Notes: generated by a model from the letters alone, not told the origin. A stretch of 33,825 nt of DNA from Pseudomonadota bacterium (GCA_023394655.1 JAEXAG010000051.1:1-33825), one strand, 5' to 3'. Numbered from the stretch's first letter, positions 1 through 9,072 are shown. A program made the numbers and translations.

Positions 1-68
1 TCCTGTCAATCACTTGGTCGAGGCGCGGTTTCCTGAGTGCGTCGCCGGCCAACCGGCCCCCGGTCGGG

Positions 69-971
69 TCAGGACATCGGTTCGGGCGGCGGCGGCGTCC
101 CGCCGATCTTCGGCGGCAGCGGGATGAACTCGCCGTTGTCGAGATCCGGCAGTTTCATGCGTCCGGCGGCCCAGTCGGCGCGTGCCTGCTCCAGCCGCTC
201 CTTCGAAGAGGAAACGAAGTTCCAGTCGATGAAGCGCGGGCCGACCGGCTCGCCGCCGAGCGCCATCACCACCGCGTCGCCGTGGGCCACGATGGTCGCC
301 ACCTTGCCGGGTGCCAGCACCGCCATGCTGCCTGCATCGATGCGCCGGCCATCGATCTCGACCTCGCCGCGGACCACGTACACCGCACGTTCGGAATATT
401 CGGCCGCCAAGGCGGTGCGCGCGCCGGCGCGCAACTGCAGGTGCAGGTAGAACTGCGGCGAATCCACCTTCACCGGGGATTCCAGGCCCGCCAGCCGCCC
501 GGCGATCATCCGCCCGGCCACGCCCGCCTCCTCGAACGCCGGCAACGCATCCGCCGGGTAATGCCAGAAGCCGGGATCGGTTTCCTCCAGCTCGTCCGGC
601 AGCGCCACCCAGGCCTGGATGCCGTCCATCAGGCCGCCCTGTTCGCGCAGGGTTTCGAAGCGCTCGGAGTGGGTGATGCCGCGCCCGGCGGTCATCCAGT
701 TGACCGCGCCCGGCTGGATCTTCTGCTCGGAGCCGACGCTGTCGCGGTGGGTGATCTCGCCATCGAACAGATAGGTGATGGTGGACAGGCCGATGTGCGG
801 ATGCGGGCGCACGTCGGCCTCGCGCGGCAGGCCGGGCCGCATGTCCTTCGGGCCCATGCGGTCGAAGAAGATGTATGGCCCGACCATGCGGCGCTTGCCG
901 AAGGGCAACACGCGGCCCACTTCGAAGGCGCCGAGATCGCGCATGCGCTGGGGGATGACGAGTTCGATCAC
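69..971 (-). CDS. Pirin family protein (cupin)
   Basis: This is a 300-residue bicupin of the pirin family, whose members act as metal-dependent quercetinase-like enzymes or regulatory cofactors. The N-terminal cupin keeps the metal ligands of the family, His57 and His59 in the RPHPHIGLST motif and His101 and Glu103 in the GITHSER motif. The C-terminal half (about 180-300) is the second pirin cupin. I chose the GTG at 971 because AAAGGAG lies 6 nt upstream; an ATG at 998 has no such site. The frame stays open far upstream, but that part looks like antisense to the esterase gene. The gene is divergent from the esterase. The substrate cannot be read from the sequence. Confidence 0.93.
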   Translation of the reverse strand: MIELVIPQRMRDLGAFEVGRVLPFGKRRMVGPYIFFDRMGPKDMRPGLPREADVRPHPHIGLSTITYLFDGEITHRDSVGSEQKIQPGAVNWMTAGRGITHSERFETLREQGGLMDGIQAWVALPDELEETDPGFWHYPADALPAFEEAGVAGRMIAGRLAGLESPVKVDSPQFYLHLQLRAGARTALAAEYSERAVYVVRGEVEIDGRRIDAGSMAVLAPGKVATIVAHGDAVVMALGGEPVGPRFIDWNFVSSSKERLEQARADWAAGRMKLPDLDNGEFIPLPPKIGGTPPPPEPMS

Positions 972-1127
972 GCGGGCTCCTTTGCGGCAAATCGGCATGG
1001 GGCGATGATCGGCCCGAGGCCATGAGCGCGGCATCAAGCCGGCACGCGGGGTTCGGTGGCGGCCATGAACGGATATCCTCGTTGGCCCCACGATGACCGC
1101 GGGATCGCGCCCCGCCACGGAACGCAC

Positions 1128-1811
1128 ATGAACAATACCGCCCTGCTGGATGCCATCGAACACGAAACCGGACCCGAGCCCGAGTGGGCGGTGGTCTGGC
1201 TGCACGGACTCGGTGCCGACGGCCACGATTTCGCGCCGATCGTGCCCGAACTGCTGCGCCCGGGCTGGCCCGCGCTTCGCTTCGTGTTCCCGCATGCGCC
1301 GACGCGCGCGGTGACCATCAACGGCGGCATGCGGATGCGCGCCTGGTACGACATCCGCGACATGGATCTTGCCAATCGCGCCGATGCCGAGGGCGTGGCC
1401 GAATCCATCGCCCAGGTGGAGGCCCTGATCGCGCGCGAGGAAGCACGCGGCATCCCGGCATCGCGGATCATCCTGGCCGGCTTCTCGCAGGGCGGCGCGA
1501 TCACGCTGGCCGCCGGCATCGCCCGCGAAACGCCGCTGGCCGGGCTGGTGGCGCTCTCCACCTACCTGCCGCTGGGGGCCGCCAGCATGGCCGCGCTGAC
1601 CGATGCCGCGCGTCGCCAGCCGCTGTTCATGGCCCACGGCATGCACGATCCGGTGGTGCCCTACACCGGCGGCAAGCGCAGCCGCGATGCCATGCGCGAT
1701 GCCGGCTTCGAGGTGGAATGGCGCGCCTACCCGATGGCGCACCAGGTGTCGGCGGAGGAGATCGCCGACCTCTCCGACTGGCTCGGCAAGCGCTTCGCCG
1801 GAGCGCGGTGA
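1128..1811 (+). CDS. Carboxylesterase / phospholipase (alpha/beta hydrolase)
   Basis: This 227-residue protein belongs to the carboxylesterase II / acyl-protein-thioesterase-like branch of alpha/beta hydrolases, which cleave short-chain esters or acyl-phospholipids in the cytoplasm. It shows the WLHGLGADGHDF oxyanion segment near residue 24, the nucleophile Ser120 in GFSQG, Asp174 in HGMHDPVVP, and His205 in YPMAHQV. The length is typical for the family. The start at 1128 fits the beginning of homologues and has a weak ACGGAA site upstream; an in-frame ATG at 1056 would add 24 unlikely residues. No signal peptide is visible. The physiological substrate is unknown. Confidence 0.92.
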   Translation: MNNTALLDAIEHETGPEPEWAVVWLHGLGADGHDFAPIVPELLRPGWPALRFVFPHAPTRAVTINGGMRMRAWYDIRDMDLANRADAEGVAESIAQVEALIAREEARGIPASRIILAGFSQGGAITLAAGIARETPLAGLVALSTYLPLGAASMAALTDAARRQPLFMAHGMHDPVVPYTGGKRSRDAMRDAGFEVEWRAYPMAHQVSAEEIADLSDWLGKRFAGAR

Positions 1812-1856
1812 CGTCCGCAGACGCCGGGGCTACCATCGGCGCATCGGGAGGGGCGC

Positions 1857-2585
1857 ATGAAGATCCTGCTGGTCGATGACGAACCGCTGGCGCGCGCACG
1901 GCTGCGCGGCTTGCTCGAACGCGAGGCCGATGTCGAGATCGTCGCCGAAGCCGGCGACGGCCATGCCGCGCTGCTCGCCATCGACCGCCACCACCCCGAC
2001 CTGGTGATGCTCGACATCCGCATGCCCGGCATGGACGGCATGCAGGTGGCGGCCCAGCTTGCCGGGCATCCGACGCCGCCGCTGGTGGTGTTCTGCACGG
2101 CCTTCGACGAGCACGCGCTCGCCGCCTTCGAGCACGAGGCGTTGGATTACCTCGTCAAGCCGGTGCGCGGCGAACGGCTGGCGGAAACCCTGCGTCGCGC
2201 CCGCGCGCGATTGGGCACGGCCGCCACGACGACGGCCACCGCACCGGCCCCGCGCCTGCAACTGTGCGCGCGGCTGGGCGGGCAGATGCGGCTGATCCCG
2301 GTCGCCGGCATCCAGTACCTGCTGGCCGAGGAAAAGTACGTGGTGGTGCAGCACGCCGGCGGCCGCGACCTCATCGAGGAATCGCTGAAATCGCTGGAGG
2401 AGGAGTTCGGCGACCGCTTCCTGCGCATCCACCGCAACTGCCTGGTGGCGCGCGACGCCCTGCGTGAAGTCACCCGTGATGCCGACGGCCATGCACGCGC
2501 CTGGCTGCACGGCGTGGACCATCCGCTGGACGTGAGCCGGCGCAGCCTGCCGGAGCTGAAGGAGGCGATGCGCGACTGGGTCTGA
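1857..2585 (+). CDS. LytTR response regulator, AlgR-like
   Basis: A 242-residue response regulator. Residues 1-115 form a receiver domain with acidic residues Asp7, Asp8 and Glu9, phospho-acceptor Asp53 in MLDIRMPG, and Lys101 in the DYLVKP motif. Residues about 138-242 form a LytTR DNA-binding domain containing the RIHRNCLV segment. It resembles AlgR of pseudomonads, which controls exopolysaccharide and motility genes, and like algR it stands just before hemC. The kinase gene algZ, which usually accompanies algR, is not adjacent here; an esterase occupies that place. The start has a good GGGAGG site, and a TACCAT -10 candidate lies at 1831-1836. Its target genes cannot be inferred from the window. 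Confidence 0.92.
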   Translation: MKILLVDDEPLARARLRGLLEREADVEIVAEAGDGHAALLAIDRHHPDLVMLDIRMPGMDGMQVAAQLAGHPTPPLVVFCTAFDEHALAAFEHEALDYLVKPVRGERLAETLRRARARLGTAATTTATAPAPRLQLCARLGGQMRLIPVAGIQYLLAEEKYVVVQHAGGRDLIEESLKSLEEEFGDRFLRIHRNCLVARDALREVTRDADGHARAWLHGVDHPLDVSRRSLPELKEAMRDWV

Positions 2586-2629
2586 GCCGGGCGGCCGCCC
2601 TGCGCGATCGCGCGCACGCATCGAACGGG

Positions 2630-2635
2630 GATAAT
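2630..2635 (+). promoter_or_regulatory. -10 box of a probable leaderless hemC promoter
   Basis: GATAAT (5 of 6 matches to TATAAT) ends 6 nt before the hemC ATG at 2642. A sigma-70 transcript would therefore start at or next to the A of the start codon. No Shine-Dalgarno sequence is present and no clear -35 box is seen. Confidence 0.6.
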
Positions 2636-2641
2636 GGCGGG

Positions 2642-3550
2642 ATGGACATCCTCCGCATCGCCACCCGCAAGAGCCCGCTCGCCCTCTGGCAGACCGAGCA
2701 CGTCGCCGACCTGCTGCGCGCCCGCCACCCCGGGCTGCGCATCGAGCTGGTCCCGCTTTCCACCCGCGGCGACGAACTTCTGGACCGCTCGCTGGCGGCG
2801 ATCGGCGGCAAGGGGTTGTTCCTCAAGGAGCTTGAACTGGCGATGCTGCGCGGCGAAGCCGATTGCGCGGTGCACTCGCTGAAGGACGTGCCGATGGAGC
2901 TCGAACCGGGCTTCGTGATGCCGGCGATCCTGCCGCGCGCCGACCACGCCGACGCCTTCGTGAGCCACGATCACGCGGATATCCGTTCGCTGCCGGCCGG
3001 CGCGCGGGTCGGCACGTCCTCCTTGCGGCGCAAGGCGCAATTGCGCGCCCTGCGCGACGACCTGCTCATCGACGACCTGCGCGGCAACGTCAATTCCCGG
3101 CTGGCCAAGCTGGATGCGGGCGAATACGCGGCCATCCTGCTGGCCTGCGCCGGCCTGCAGCGGCTCGGCTTCGATGAACGCATCCGCGCGCGGCTGGACG
3201 CACCGGAATGGCTGCCGGCACCGGCGCAAGGCGCGATCGCCATCGAATGCCGCGATGACGCCCCAGAGCTGCAGGCACTGCTCGCCGGGCTGGACGATGC
3301 CGATACCCGCTGCCGCGTGGGCGCGGAACGGGCGATGAACCGCGCGCTGGACGGCAGCTGCCACGTGCCGGTCGCCGCCTTCGCCACGCTCGATGGCGAT
3401 CGCCTGCACCTGCACGGGCTGGTCGGTTCGGCCCGCGACGGCGAATGCCTGCGTGCCGAAGCCGAAGGCCCGCGGCAGGATGGCGAGGCGCTGGGCCGCC
3501 AAGTGGCCGAGGCCCTGCTGGCCCACGGCGCGCGGGCGCTGATGGCCTGA
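2642..3550 (+). CDS. hemC: Hydroxymethylbilane synthase (porphobilinogen deaminase)
   Basis: HemC joins four porphobilinogen molecules into hydroxymethylbilane in heme biosynthesis, in the cytoplasm. The 302-residue protein has normal length and every hallmark: the N-terminal IATRKSPLALWQ motif, catalytic Asp82 in the HSLKDVP motif, the TSSLRRKAQL substrate-binding arginines (about 125-134), and Cys240 in LDGSCHVP, which carries the dipyrromethane cofactor. It follows the AlgR-like regulator by 56 nt, a conserved neighbourhood, but appears to have its own promoter. It ends convergently against the SLC13 gene, and the two stop codons sit at the ends of one 14-bp palindrome. Confidence 0.98.
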   Translation: MDILRIATRKSPLALWQTEHVADLLRARHPGLRIELVPLSTRGDELLDRSLAAIGGKGLFLKELELAMLRGEADCAVHSLKDVPMELEPGFVMPAILPRADHADAFVSHDHADIRSLPAGARVGTSSLRRKAQLRALRDDLLIDDLRGNVNSRLAKLDAGEYAAILLACAGLQRLGFDERIRARLDAPEWLPAPAQGAIAIECRDDAPELQALLAGLDDADTRCRVGAERAMNRALDGSCHVPVAAFATLDGDRLHLHGLVGSARDGECLRAEAEGPRQDGEALGRQVAEALLAHGARALMA

Positions 3551-3558
3551 GCCGCGGC

Positions 3559-5322
3559 TCAGAACGGGAAGTAGCGCGGGATCAGCACCACCGCCATCAG
3601 GAAGAACAGCACGTTGAGCGGAATGCCGATCTTGAGGAAATCCGCGAATCGATAGCCGCCGGCGGCATAGACCATGGTGTTGGTCTGGTAGCCGACCGGG
3701 GTGGCGAAGCTGGTGGAGGCGGCGAACGCCACCGCGACCAGGAAGGGCTTCGGGTCCACGCCCATCGCGGTGGCGGTGGCGATGGCGATCGGCGCGATCA
3801 GCACCGCCGAGGCGTTGTTGCTCATCACCTCGGTCATCACCGAGGTCAGCAGGTAGATCACCGCCAGCGTCATCATCGGGTTGCCCTCGCCGATCAGCGA
3901 CAAGGCGCCGTTCGCGATCCACTGCGCGCCGCCGGATTTGTCCAGCGCGATGCCCAGCGGCAACACGCCTGCCAGCAGCATGATGACGCGCCAGTCGATG
4001 CCGCCGTAGGCCTGTTCCGGCCGCAGGCACCGCAACACCACCAGCGCCACGCAGCCGAGCAGCGCGGCGGCCACGATCGGCATGATCTCCAGCGCCGAAA
4101 GCGCGATCACCGCGAACATGATCCCGACCGAAAGGAAGGCGCGGCCGGCATCCACGCGCGGCTGCTGGTGTTCGCGCACCAGCACCATGCCCGGCGCGGC
4201 CCGCAGGGACTTCAGCGCATTCGGCGTGGCATCCACCAGCAGCGTGTCGCCGACCTGCAACGGAGTGTGGTGCAGCGGCAGCCGCGTGGCCGGCCCGGGC
4301 CGCTGCAGGCCGTGGATGCGCATCCGGTACATGTGCCCGAAACGCAGGCCGGCCAGGGTGTGGCCGATCAACGGCGAGCCCGGCCCGATCATCACCTCGG
4401 CATGCACGCGCTCGGCGTTCGGATCGGCCACCAGGTCCTTCGCCACCGGATCGAACTCCAGCTTGAGCGCGCGCCGCAGTTTCTCGATCTGGTCCCAGGC
4501 GCCGCGCACCAGCAGGCGATCGCCGGCCAGCACTTCGCTCGAACGCGGGCGCGGGATGGTGGCGCCATCGCGATAGATCTCCACCAGATACGCATCGCCG
4601 ATGTCCAGCGGCAGCACGGCGGCGCCGAGCTTGCCGATCGCCGGCGATTTCTCGCCGACGTAAAGATCCACCAGGTAACGGCCGCGATGCTCGTCCTGGT
4701 CGTTGTCCGGCGTGCCGTAATCGGGCAGCAGGAAGCGCTGGGTCACGGCGATGTAGATCGTGCCCGCCACCACGAACCACAGCCCGAGCCGGGTGAACTC
4801 GAACAGCGTGAAACCCGGCAAGCCGGACTGTTTCGCGACCGAGTGCACCAGCAGGTTGGTGGAGGTGCCGACCAGCGTGCAGACGCCACCGAACTGGGCG
4901 GCATAGGACAGCGGGATGAGCATCCTCGAGGCCGGCTGGCGCGTCGCCGCCGATGCCGCCACCACCAGCGGCAGGAACACCGCGACGATCGCGGTGTTGT
5001 TGATGAACGCGGAGGTCGCCGCCGCCAGCGCCATCATCACCAGCAGGAACAGCAGCGGCCAGCGGATGCGTGAAAGCAGGTCGCCCAGCGAGGCGAGGAT
5101 GCCGCTGTGCTGGATGCCCGCGCTGAGCACGAACATCGCCGCCACCGTGACCGTGGCCTCGCTGCTGAAGCCGGAGAGCGCTTCCTGCGGCGAAACCAGA
5201 CCGAGCACGATCACCGTGCCCAGCACCAGCATCGCCACCACGTCCACCGGCAGTTTCTCGGTGACGAACAGGTACACCGCGCCGGCCAGCACGGCAAAGG
5301 TCATCCAGATATCGGCACTCAC
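3559..5322 (-). CDS. SLC13 (DASS) family permease with two TrkA-C domains
   Basis: A 587-residue inner-membrane transporter of the divalent anion:Na+ symporter family; members move sulfate, di- or tricarboxylates or related anions. An N-terminal membrane half carries the family motif as INNTAIVA (about 107-114) and GTSTN (152-156). A soluble insert follows (about 205-385) with two RCK/TrkA-C repeats, each with a GD-LLV core. The C-terminal membrane half contains the matching SNNAS motif and ends in PRYFPF. I start it at the GTG at 5322, preceded by GGGGAT; an ATG at 5304 is possible. It is divergent from the WYL regulator. The substrate is not determinable by eye. Confidence 0.93.
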   Translation of the reverse strand: MSADIWMTFAVLAGAVYLFVTEKLPVDVVAMLVLGTVIVLGLVSPQEALSGFSSEATVTVAAMFVLSAGIQHSGILASLGDLLSRIRWPLLFLLVMMALAAATSAFINNTAIVAVFLPLVVAASAATRQPASRMLIPLSYAAQFGGVCTLVGTSTNLLVHSVAKQSGLPGFTLFEFTRLGLWFVVAGTIYIAVTQRFLLPDYGTPDNDQDEHRGRYLVDLYVGEKSPAIGKLGAAVLPLDIGDAYLVEIYRDGATIPRPRSSEVLAGDRLLVRGAWDQIEKLRRALKLEFDPVAKDLVADPNAERVHAEVMIGPGSPLIGHTLAGLRFGHMYRMRIHGLQRPGPATRLPLHHTPLQVGDTLLVDATPNALKSLRAAPGMVLVREHQQPRVDAGRAFLSVGIMFAVIALSALEIMPIVAAALLGCVALVVLRCLRPEQAYGGIDWRVIMLLAGVLPLGIALDKSGGAQWIANGALSLIGEGNPMMTLAVIYLLTSVMTEVMSNNASAVLIAPIAIATATAMGVDPKPFLVAVAFAASTSFATPVGYQTNTMVYAAGGYRFADFLKIGIPLNVLFFLMAVVLIPRYFPF

Positions 5323-5416
5323 GCGGTATCGATCCCCAACTCCGTTTCGTGCCAGCCTATCCGAAGCCGTGATACGGGTGTGTGCAGGGCGACTGCCCGC
5401 CGCCATCGGCGCCGGG

Positions 5417-5422
5417 CATAAT
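5417..5422 (+). promoter_or_regulatory. -10 box of a probable leaderless WYL-regulator promoter
   Basis: CATAAT within GGGCATAATCGG ends 6 nt before the ATG at 5429. There is no Shine-Dalgarno sequence, so transcription would begin at the start codon. The same context occurs before thiG. Confidence 0.6.
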
Positions 5423-5428
5423 CGGCCC

Positions 5429-6394
5429 ATGGACCGCTACGAACGCATCACCGCGCTGCACCGCATCCTCAAGGCCGCCCGCGTGCCGGTGACGGTGCCG
5501 CGCCTGGAGGACGAGCTGGGCTGCTCGCGCGCCACCGTCTACCGCGACATCGCCTTCCTGCGCGATGCCCTGATGGCTCCGGTGATGGATGACGGCAAGG
5601 GCGGCTTCCGCTACGACCCTTCCGAGTCCGAGCGCTTCGAGCTGCCGGGATTGTGGCTGAGTTCCGAGGAACTGCACGCCCTGCTGGCCGCGCAGCAATT
5701 GCTTTCGCGCACCGGCACCGGCGTGCTCTCGGTGGCGATGGCGCCGCTGCAGCAGCGGGTCGAGGCCCTGCTGGCGGAGCAGGCTGGCGGCAAGCGCTGG
5801 CCGGTGGAACGGGTGCGGGTGATCCAGCACCGCATCCGCCGGCTGGACGAAGCCGCGTTCCGGGCGGTGGCCTCGGGCGTGCTGGAGCGCCGGCAGCTGA
5901 GCTTCGAATACCGCGCGCGCTCCACCGACGAGCGCACCAAGCGCCAGGTCTCGCCGCAGCGCATCACCCATTACCGCGACAACTGGTACCTGGATGCCTG
6001 GGATCATGGCCGCGAAGCGCTGCGGAGTTTTTCCGTCGATCGCATCCACGGCGCGCGCCTCTTGGGCGATGCCGCCATCGACGTGCCCGACGCGCAACTG
6101 GACCAGCACCTGGCCGGCAGCTACGGGATCTTCTCCGGCGAACCGAAGGACGTCGCCACCATCGTGTTCAGCGCCAAGGCCGCGCGCTGGGTGGCCGACG
6201 AGCGCTGGCATTCGAAGCAGCAGGGCCGCTTCCTGCCCGATGGCCGCTACGAGCTCAAGGTGCCCTACAGCAACGGTCGCGAACTGCTGATGGACGTGCT
6301 GCACTACGGCGCCGACGCGGTGGTCGTCGAGCCGGCATCGCTGCGCTCGCAGGCACGCACCCTGCTCGACCTGGCCCGGGCCCAGTACGACTGA
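5429..6394 (+). CDS. YafY-type HTH / WYL-domain transcriptional regulator
   Basis: This 321-residue regulator has an N-terminal winged helix-turn-helix (about 1-60, with GCSRATVYRDIAFL as the recognition region), a middle helical part, and a WYL domain (about 145-210, with NWYLDAWDH and RSFSVDRI). A C-terminal WCX-like region follows. WYL domains sense ligands, often nucleic-acid or nucleotide-derived, and such regulators control repair, stress or defence genes. It is divergent from the SLC13 transporter and convergent with the S9 peptidase. The transporter is a natural candidate target, but that is inference. No defence genes lie nearby. Confidence 0.93.
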   Translation: MDRYERITALHRILKAARVPVTVPRLEDELGCSRATVYRDIAFLRDALMAPVMDDGKGGFRYDPSESERFELPGLWLSSEELHALLAAQQLLSRTGTGVLSVAMAPLQQRVEALLAEQAGGKRWPVERVRVIQHRIRRLDEAAFRAVASGVLERRQLSFEYRARSTDERTKRQVSPQRITHYRDNWYLDAWDHGREALRSFSVDRIHGARLLGDAAIDVPDAQLDQHLAGSYGIFSGEPKDVATIVFSAKAARWVADERWHSKQQGRFLPDGRYELKVPYSNGRELLMDVLHYGADAVVVEPASLRSQARTLLDLARAQYD

Positions 6395-6442
6395 GCCGCC
6401 GGAGCCGCATCGCGCGGCCCCGGCGACCGGTCACGCGCCTGT

Positions 6443-8875
6443 TCAGGGCTGCGCGGCGGGCGGCACTTCGCCGACGTGGCGCTGCAGCCAATCGTGGGTT
6501 TCGGCCAGCATGTGGTAGATCGACTCGCGGGCGCGGTAGCCGTGCGATTCGTTCGGCAGCATCACCAGCCGTACCGTGCCACCGAGGCCTGCGACCGCCG
6601 CGTACATGCGCTCGGACTGCACCGGGAAGGTGCCGGAGTTGTTGTCCTGCTCGCCGTGGATCAGCAGGATCGGGGCCTTGATCTTCTCTGCGTGGTTGAA
6701 GGGCGACATCGCCGCATAGGTGTCGGCGGCCTGCCAGAAGTTGCGCTCCTCGGCCTGGAAGCCGAACGGGGTGAGGGTGCGGTTGTAGGCACCGCTGCGG
6801 GCGATGCCGGCGCGGAACAGGTCGGTATGCGCCAGCAGGTTGGCGGTCATGAACGCACCGTAGCTGTGCCCGCCCACGGCGATGCGGTCGCGGTCGGCCA
6901 CGCCACGGCGCACCACTTCATCCACCGCCGCCTGTGCGCCGGCAGCCAGTTGCTTGACGTAGGTGTCATTCGGCTCGGCATCGCCCTCGCCGATGATCGG
7001 CATGGTCGGGTTGTCCAGCACCGCCCAGCCCATGGCCAGATACGCCAGCGGCCCCCAATAGCTGATCGCGTTGAAGCGGTAGGGCGAGCCGGTGACCTGG
7101 CTGGCATCGGCGGCGGAGCGGAACTCGCGCGGGTAGGCCCACATCAGGAGCGGCAGCGGGCCGTCGCGGCGGGGATCGTGTCCCGGCGGCAGGTAGAGGG
7201 TGCCGGTGAGGTCCACGCCGTCGGCGCGCTTGTAACGGATCAACTCCTTCTGCACGTCGCGCAGCTGCGGCGTGGGATGCGGGAAATCGGTCAGCGCGCG
7301 CGGCTCGCCCTCGTCCCGCACCTGGAAGTTCGGCGGGCGGGTGGGCGATTCGATGCGGGTAAGCAGGCGTGCACCGCTGTCGTCCAGCATCGCCACCGGC
7401 ACTTCGTAGACCTCGCCACTGGAATGGAACAGGCGGGTAGTGGAGAAATCGACGAGCGACTGGCGATCGAGGAACGGACGGTCGCCTTCGGGTGAGGCCC
7501 CGGCCCCCATGCGGAAGATGCTCTGCCCATCCGCGCTGGTGGCCAGCAGCATGCGGCCGTTGCCGTCGGGCATCATCACCGGGCTGCCGGGATCGTTGTA
7601 ACGATCCTGGCTGGAGCCTTCGTGCATGAGGCGGGCGGCGGCCTGCGGGTTGTCCGGCTGCACCAGCCACTGCCGCTGGTGGCGGTCGCGCCACCAGAAC
7701 TCGTTGAGGATGGCCAGATCGCCGCGGCCCCACTGGATGCCGCGATAGCGGCTGGCGAGGCGCGCCAGCACGGTCGGCTCGGCATTGAACGGAGCGGCCT
7801 GCATGTAGACAATGTCTCGCACCTCGGCGCTTCGTGCCGGAGCGCCGCCATCGGCCGCTTCGGCCCACGCCAGCGTGGCCGGGGCATCGGCACGCCAGGC
7901 GACATTGCGCACGCCTTCGGCGACGGCATCGTTGCCGGTCGGCAGGCCCTCCACCGCCGGCAAGGTGGCCACGGTGTGCACCACCTTGCCCTGCAGGTCG
8001 CGCACCTCGATCACCCGCGGGAACATGGGGTACGGCACCAGATACGAGTACGGGGTGGTGATGCGTTCGGTCAGCAGCAGCTTGCCGTCCGGCGATGGCG
8101 ACAGGCGGATGAAGGTGTCCGGCGCACCGATGGGGGTGACGCGGCCATCGGTGCCGACCCGCGCGGGCTGATTGCGCACCAGATACTCGAAGCGCCGCGC
8201 ATCCAGCGGATTGGTCAGGAGGTCCTGATGGGTTCGCAGGCTGCGGACTTCGCCGCGACCGGTGGATTCCTGCACGTTCGGACCGGTCGGCACGGCATCG
8301 CCCTGCGGCAGCGCGCCGGACTTGGCGGGTTGCAGGCTGACCAGCAGGCTGCGGCCATCGGGCATCCACGCGTAGCCGTTGTCGGTGACGGTGTTGAGCT
8401 GGCGCGTGGTCAGCTGGCGCGCGCGGCGCTGGCCCACGTCCACCAGCCACAGGCTGTTGACGCCTTTCGCCGGCTCCAGCTGGTTGAAGGCGATGAAGCG
8501 CTGGTCGGGCGACCATTGCAGGCTGGCGATGGACAAGGGTTGCGGCAGGCCGGCGATGGCGTGCTGCCGGCCACTGGCGACATCGACCAGCTTGAGATCG
8601 TTGCCGAAGGCGAACCGGCTCGACGAGAAGGATTTGGGATGGATGCGGGTGCCGCCCAGCTTCAGTTCTTCCTGCGCGACGACCTCGATGCCGGGCAGGC
8701 CGGGGTTGGCCACCAGCGCCATCAGGTCGCGGCGGGGGCTCAGGAAGGCCGAAGGTTCGCGCGGGGCGTCGGCGATGGCCTTGAGGGCCGGCGGGGGCGT
8801 GCGATAGGGGGTCTGCGTGTGGCCGGCGAGCGGCACGACAGCGAGCAGCAGGCCCGCGAGCAGGGCAAGACGCAT
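6443..8875 (-). CDS. S9 family peptidase, glutamyl endopeptidase-like (S9D)
   Basis: An 810-residue secreted serine peptidase of the prolyl oligopeptidase clan. Residues 1-19 look like a signal peptide (MRLALLAGLLLAVVPLAG). Residues about 40-530 are a beta-propeller-like region with repeated SPD/MPDG motifs. The catalytic alpha/beta-hydrolase domain (about 550-800) has Ser671 in GGHSYGAF, Asp744 in HGEQDNN and His778 in ESHGY. From memory, the catalytic domain resembles chloroplast glutamyl endopeptidase more than classical POP or DPP4, pointing to Glu-Xaa cleavage in the periplasm or outside the cell. The ATG at 8875 is preferred because it gives the signal peptide; an upstream 49-residue extension lacks sense. 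Confidence 0.93.
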   Translation of the reverse strand: MRLALLAGLLLAVVPLAGHTQTPYRTPPPALKAIADAPREPSAFLSPRRDLMALVANPGLPGIEVVAQEELKLGGTRIHPKSFSSSRFAFGNDLKLVDVASGRQHAIAGLPQPLSIASLQWSPDQRFIAFNQLEPAKGVNSLWLVDVGQRRARQLTTRQLNTVTDNGYAWMPDGRSLLVSLQPAKSGALPQGDAVPTGPNVQESTGRGEVRSLRTHQDLLTNPLDARRFEYLVRNQPARVGTDGRVTPIGAPDTFIRLSPSPDGKLLLTERITTPYSYLVPYPMFPRVIEVRDLQGKVVHTVATLPAVEGLPTGNDAVAEGVRNVAWRADAPATLAWAEAADGGAPARSAEVRDIVYMQAAPFNAEPTVLARLASRYRGIQWGRGDLAILNEFWWRDRHQRQWLVQPDNPQAAARLMHEGSSQDRYNDPGSPVMMPDGNGRMLLATSADGQSIFRMGAGASPEGDRPFLDRQSLVDFSTTRLFHSSGEVYEVPVAMLDDSGARLLTRIESPTRPPNFQVRDEGEPRALTDFPHPTPQLRDVQKELIRYKRADGVDLTGTLYLPPGHDPRRDGPLPLLMWAYPREFRSAADASQVTGSPYRFNAISYWGPLAYLAMGWAVLDNPTMPIIGEGDAEPNDTYVKQLAAGAQAAVDEVVRRGVADRDRIAVGGHSYGAFMTANLLAHTDLFRAGIARSGAYNRTLTPFGFQAEERNFWQAADTYAAMSPFNHAEKIKAPILLIHGEQDNNSGTFPVQSERMYAAVAGLGGTVRLVMLPNESHGYRARESIYHMLAETHDWLQRHVGEVPPAAQP

Positions 8876-9072
8876 GGCGTGATTTCCGTGGATTCCCTCT
8901 CCGAGGGTGCCACGGTCGGCAAGCGGGCGCGGGGGTCGGAAGTCATGGCGTGGTGTCAGCAGGAGCGACTCTCCGCCGTGCCATTCGGAATGCACAACCC
9001 AAGGGCTGCGGCACGGCATCATCTGCGGGCCGCCTCGGCATGCTTGAAAGCAGAAAGCAGGCGCTACGCTCC
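8876..9072. other. Upstream part of the peptidase-ahcY divergent spacer
   Basis: This stretch must hold the promoter of the S9 peptidase on the minus strand. I could not identify convincing -10 and -35 boxes. Short open frames across it are not supported by any motif or start signal. Confidence 0.4.

Noticed and set aside
1..68. A partial gene at the left edge
   Set aside because: The first 68 bases show no supported coding signal, only stop codons on the minus strand and a small GC-rich inverted region.
69..1742. 557-residue open frame on the minus strand covering pirin and its upstream region
   Set aside because: Only the last 300 codons match pirin; the N-terminal part is antisense to the carboxylesterase and lacks a start signal. 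The GTG at 971 with AAAGGAG is the better start.
2147..4780. Long minus-strand frame across the AlgR-like regulator, hemC and the SLC13 gene
   Set aside because: Low-complexity Arg/Ala/Gly-rich translation and overlap with three clear genes; a GC-bias artefact.
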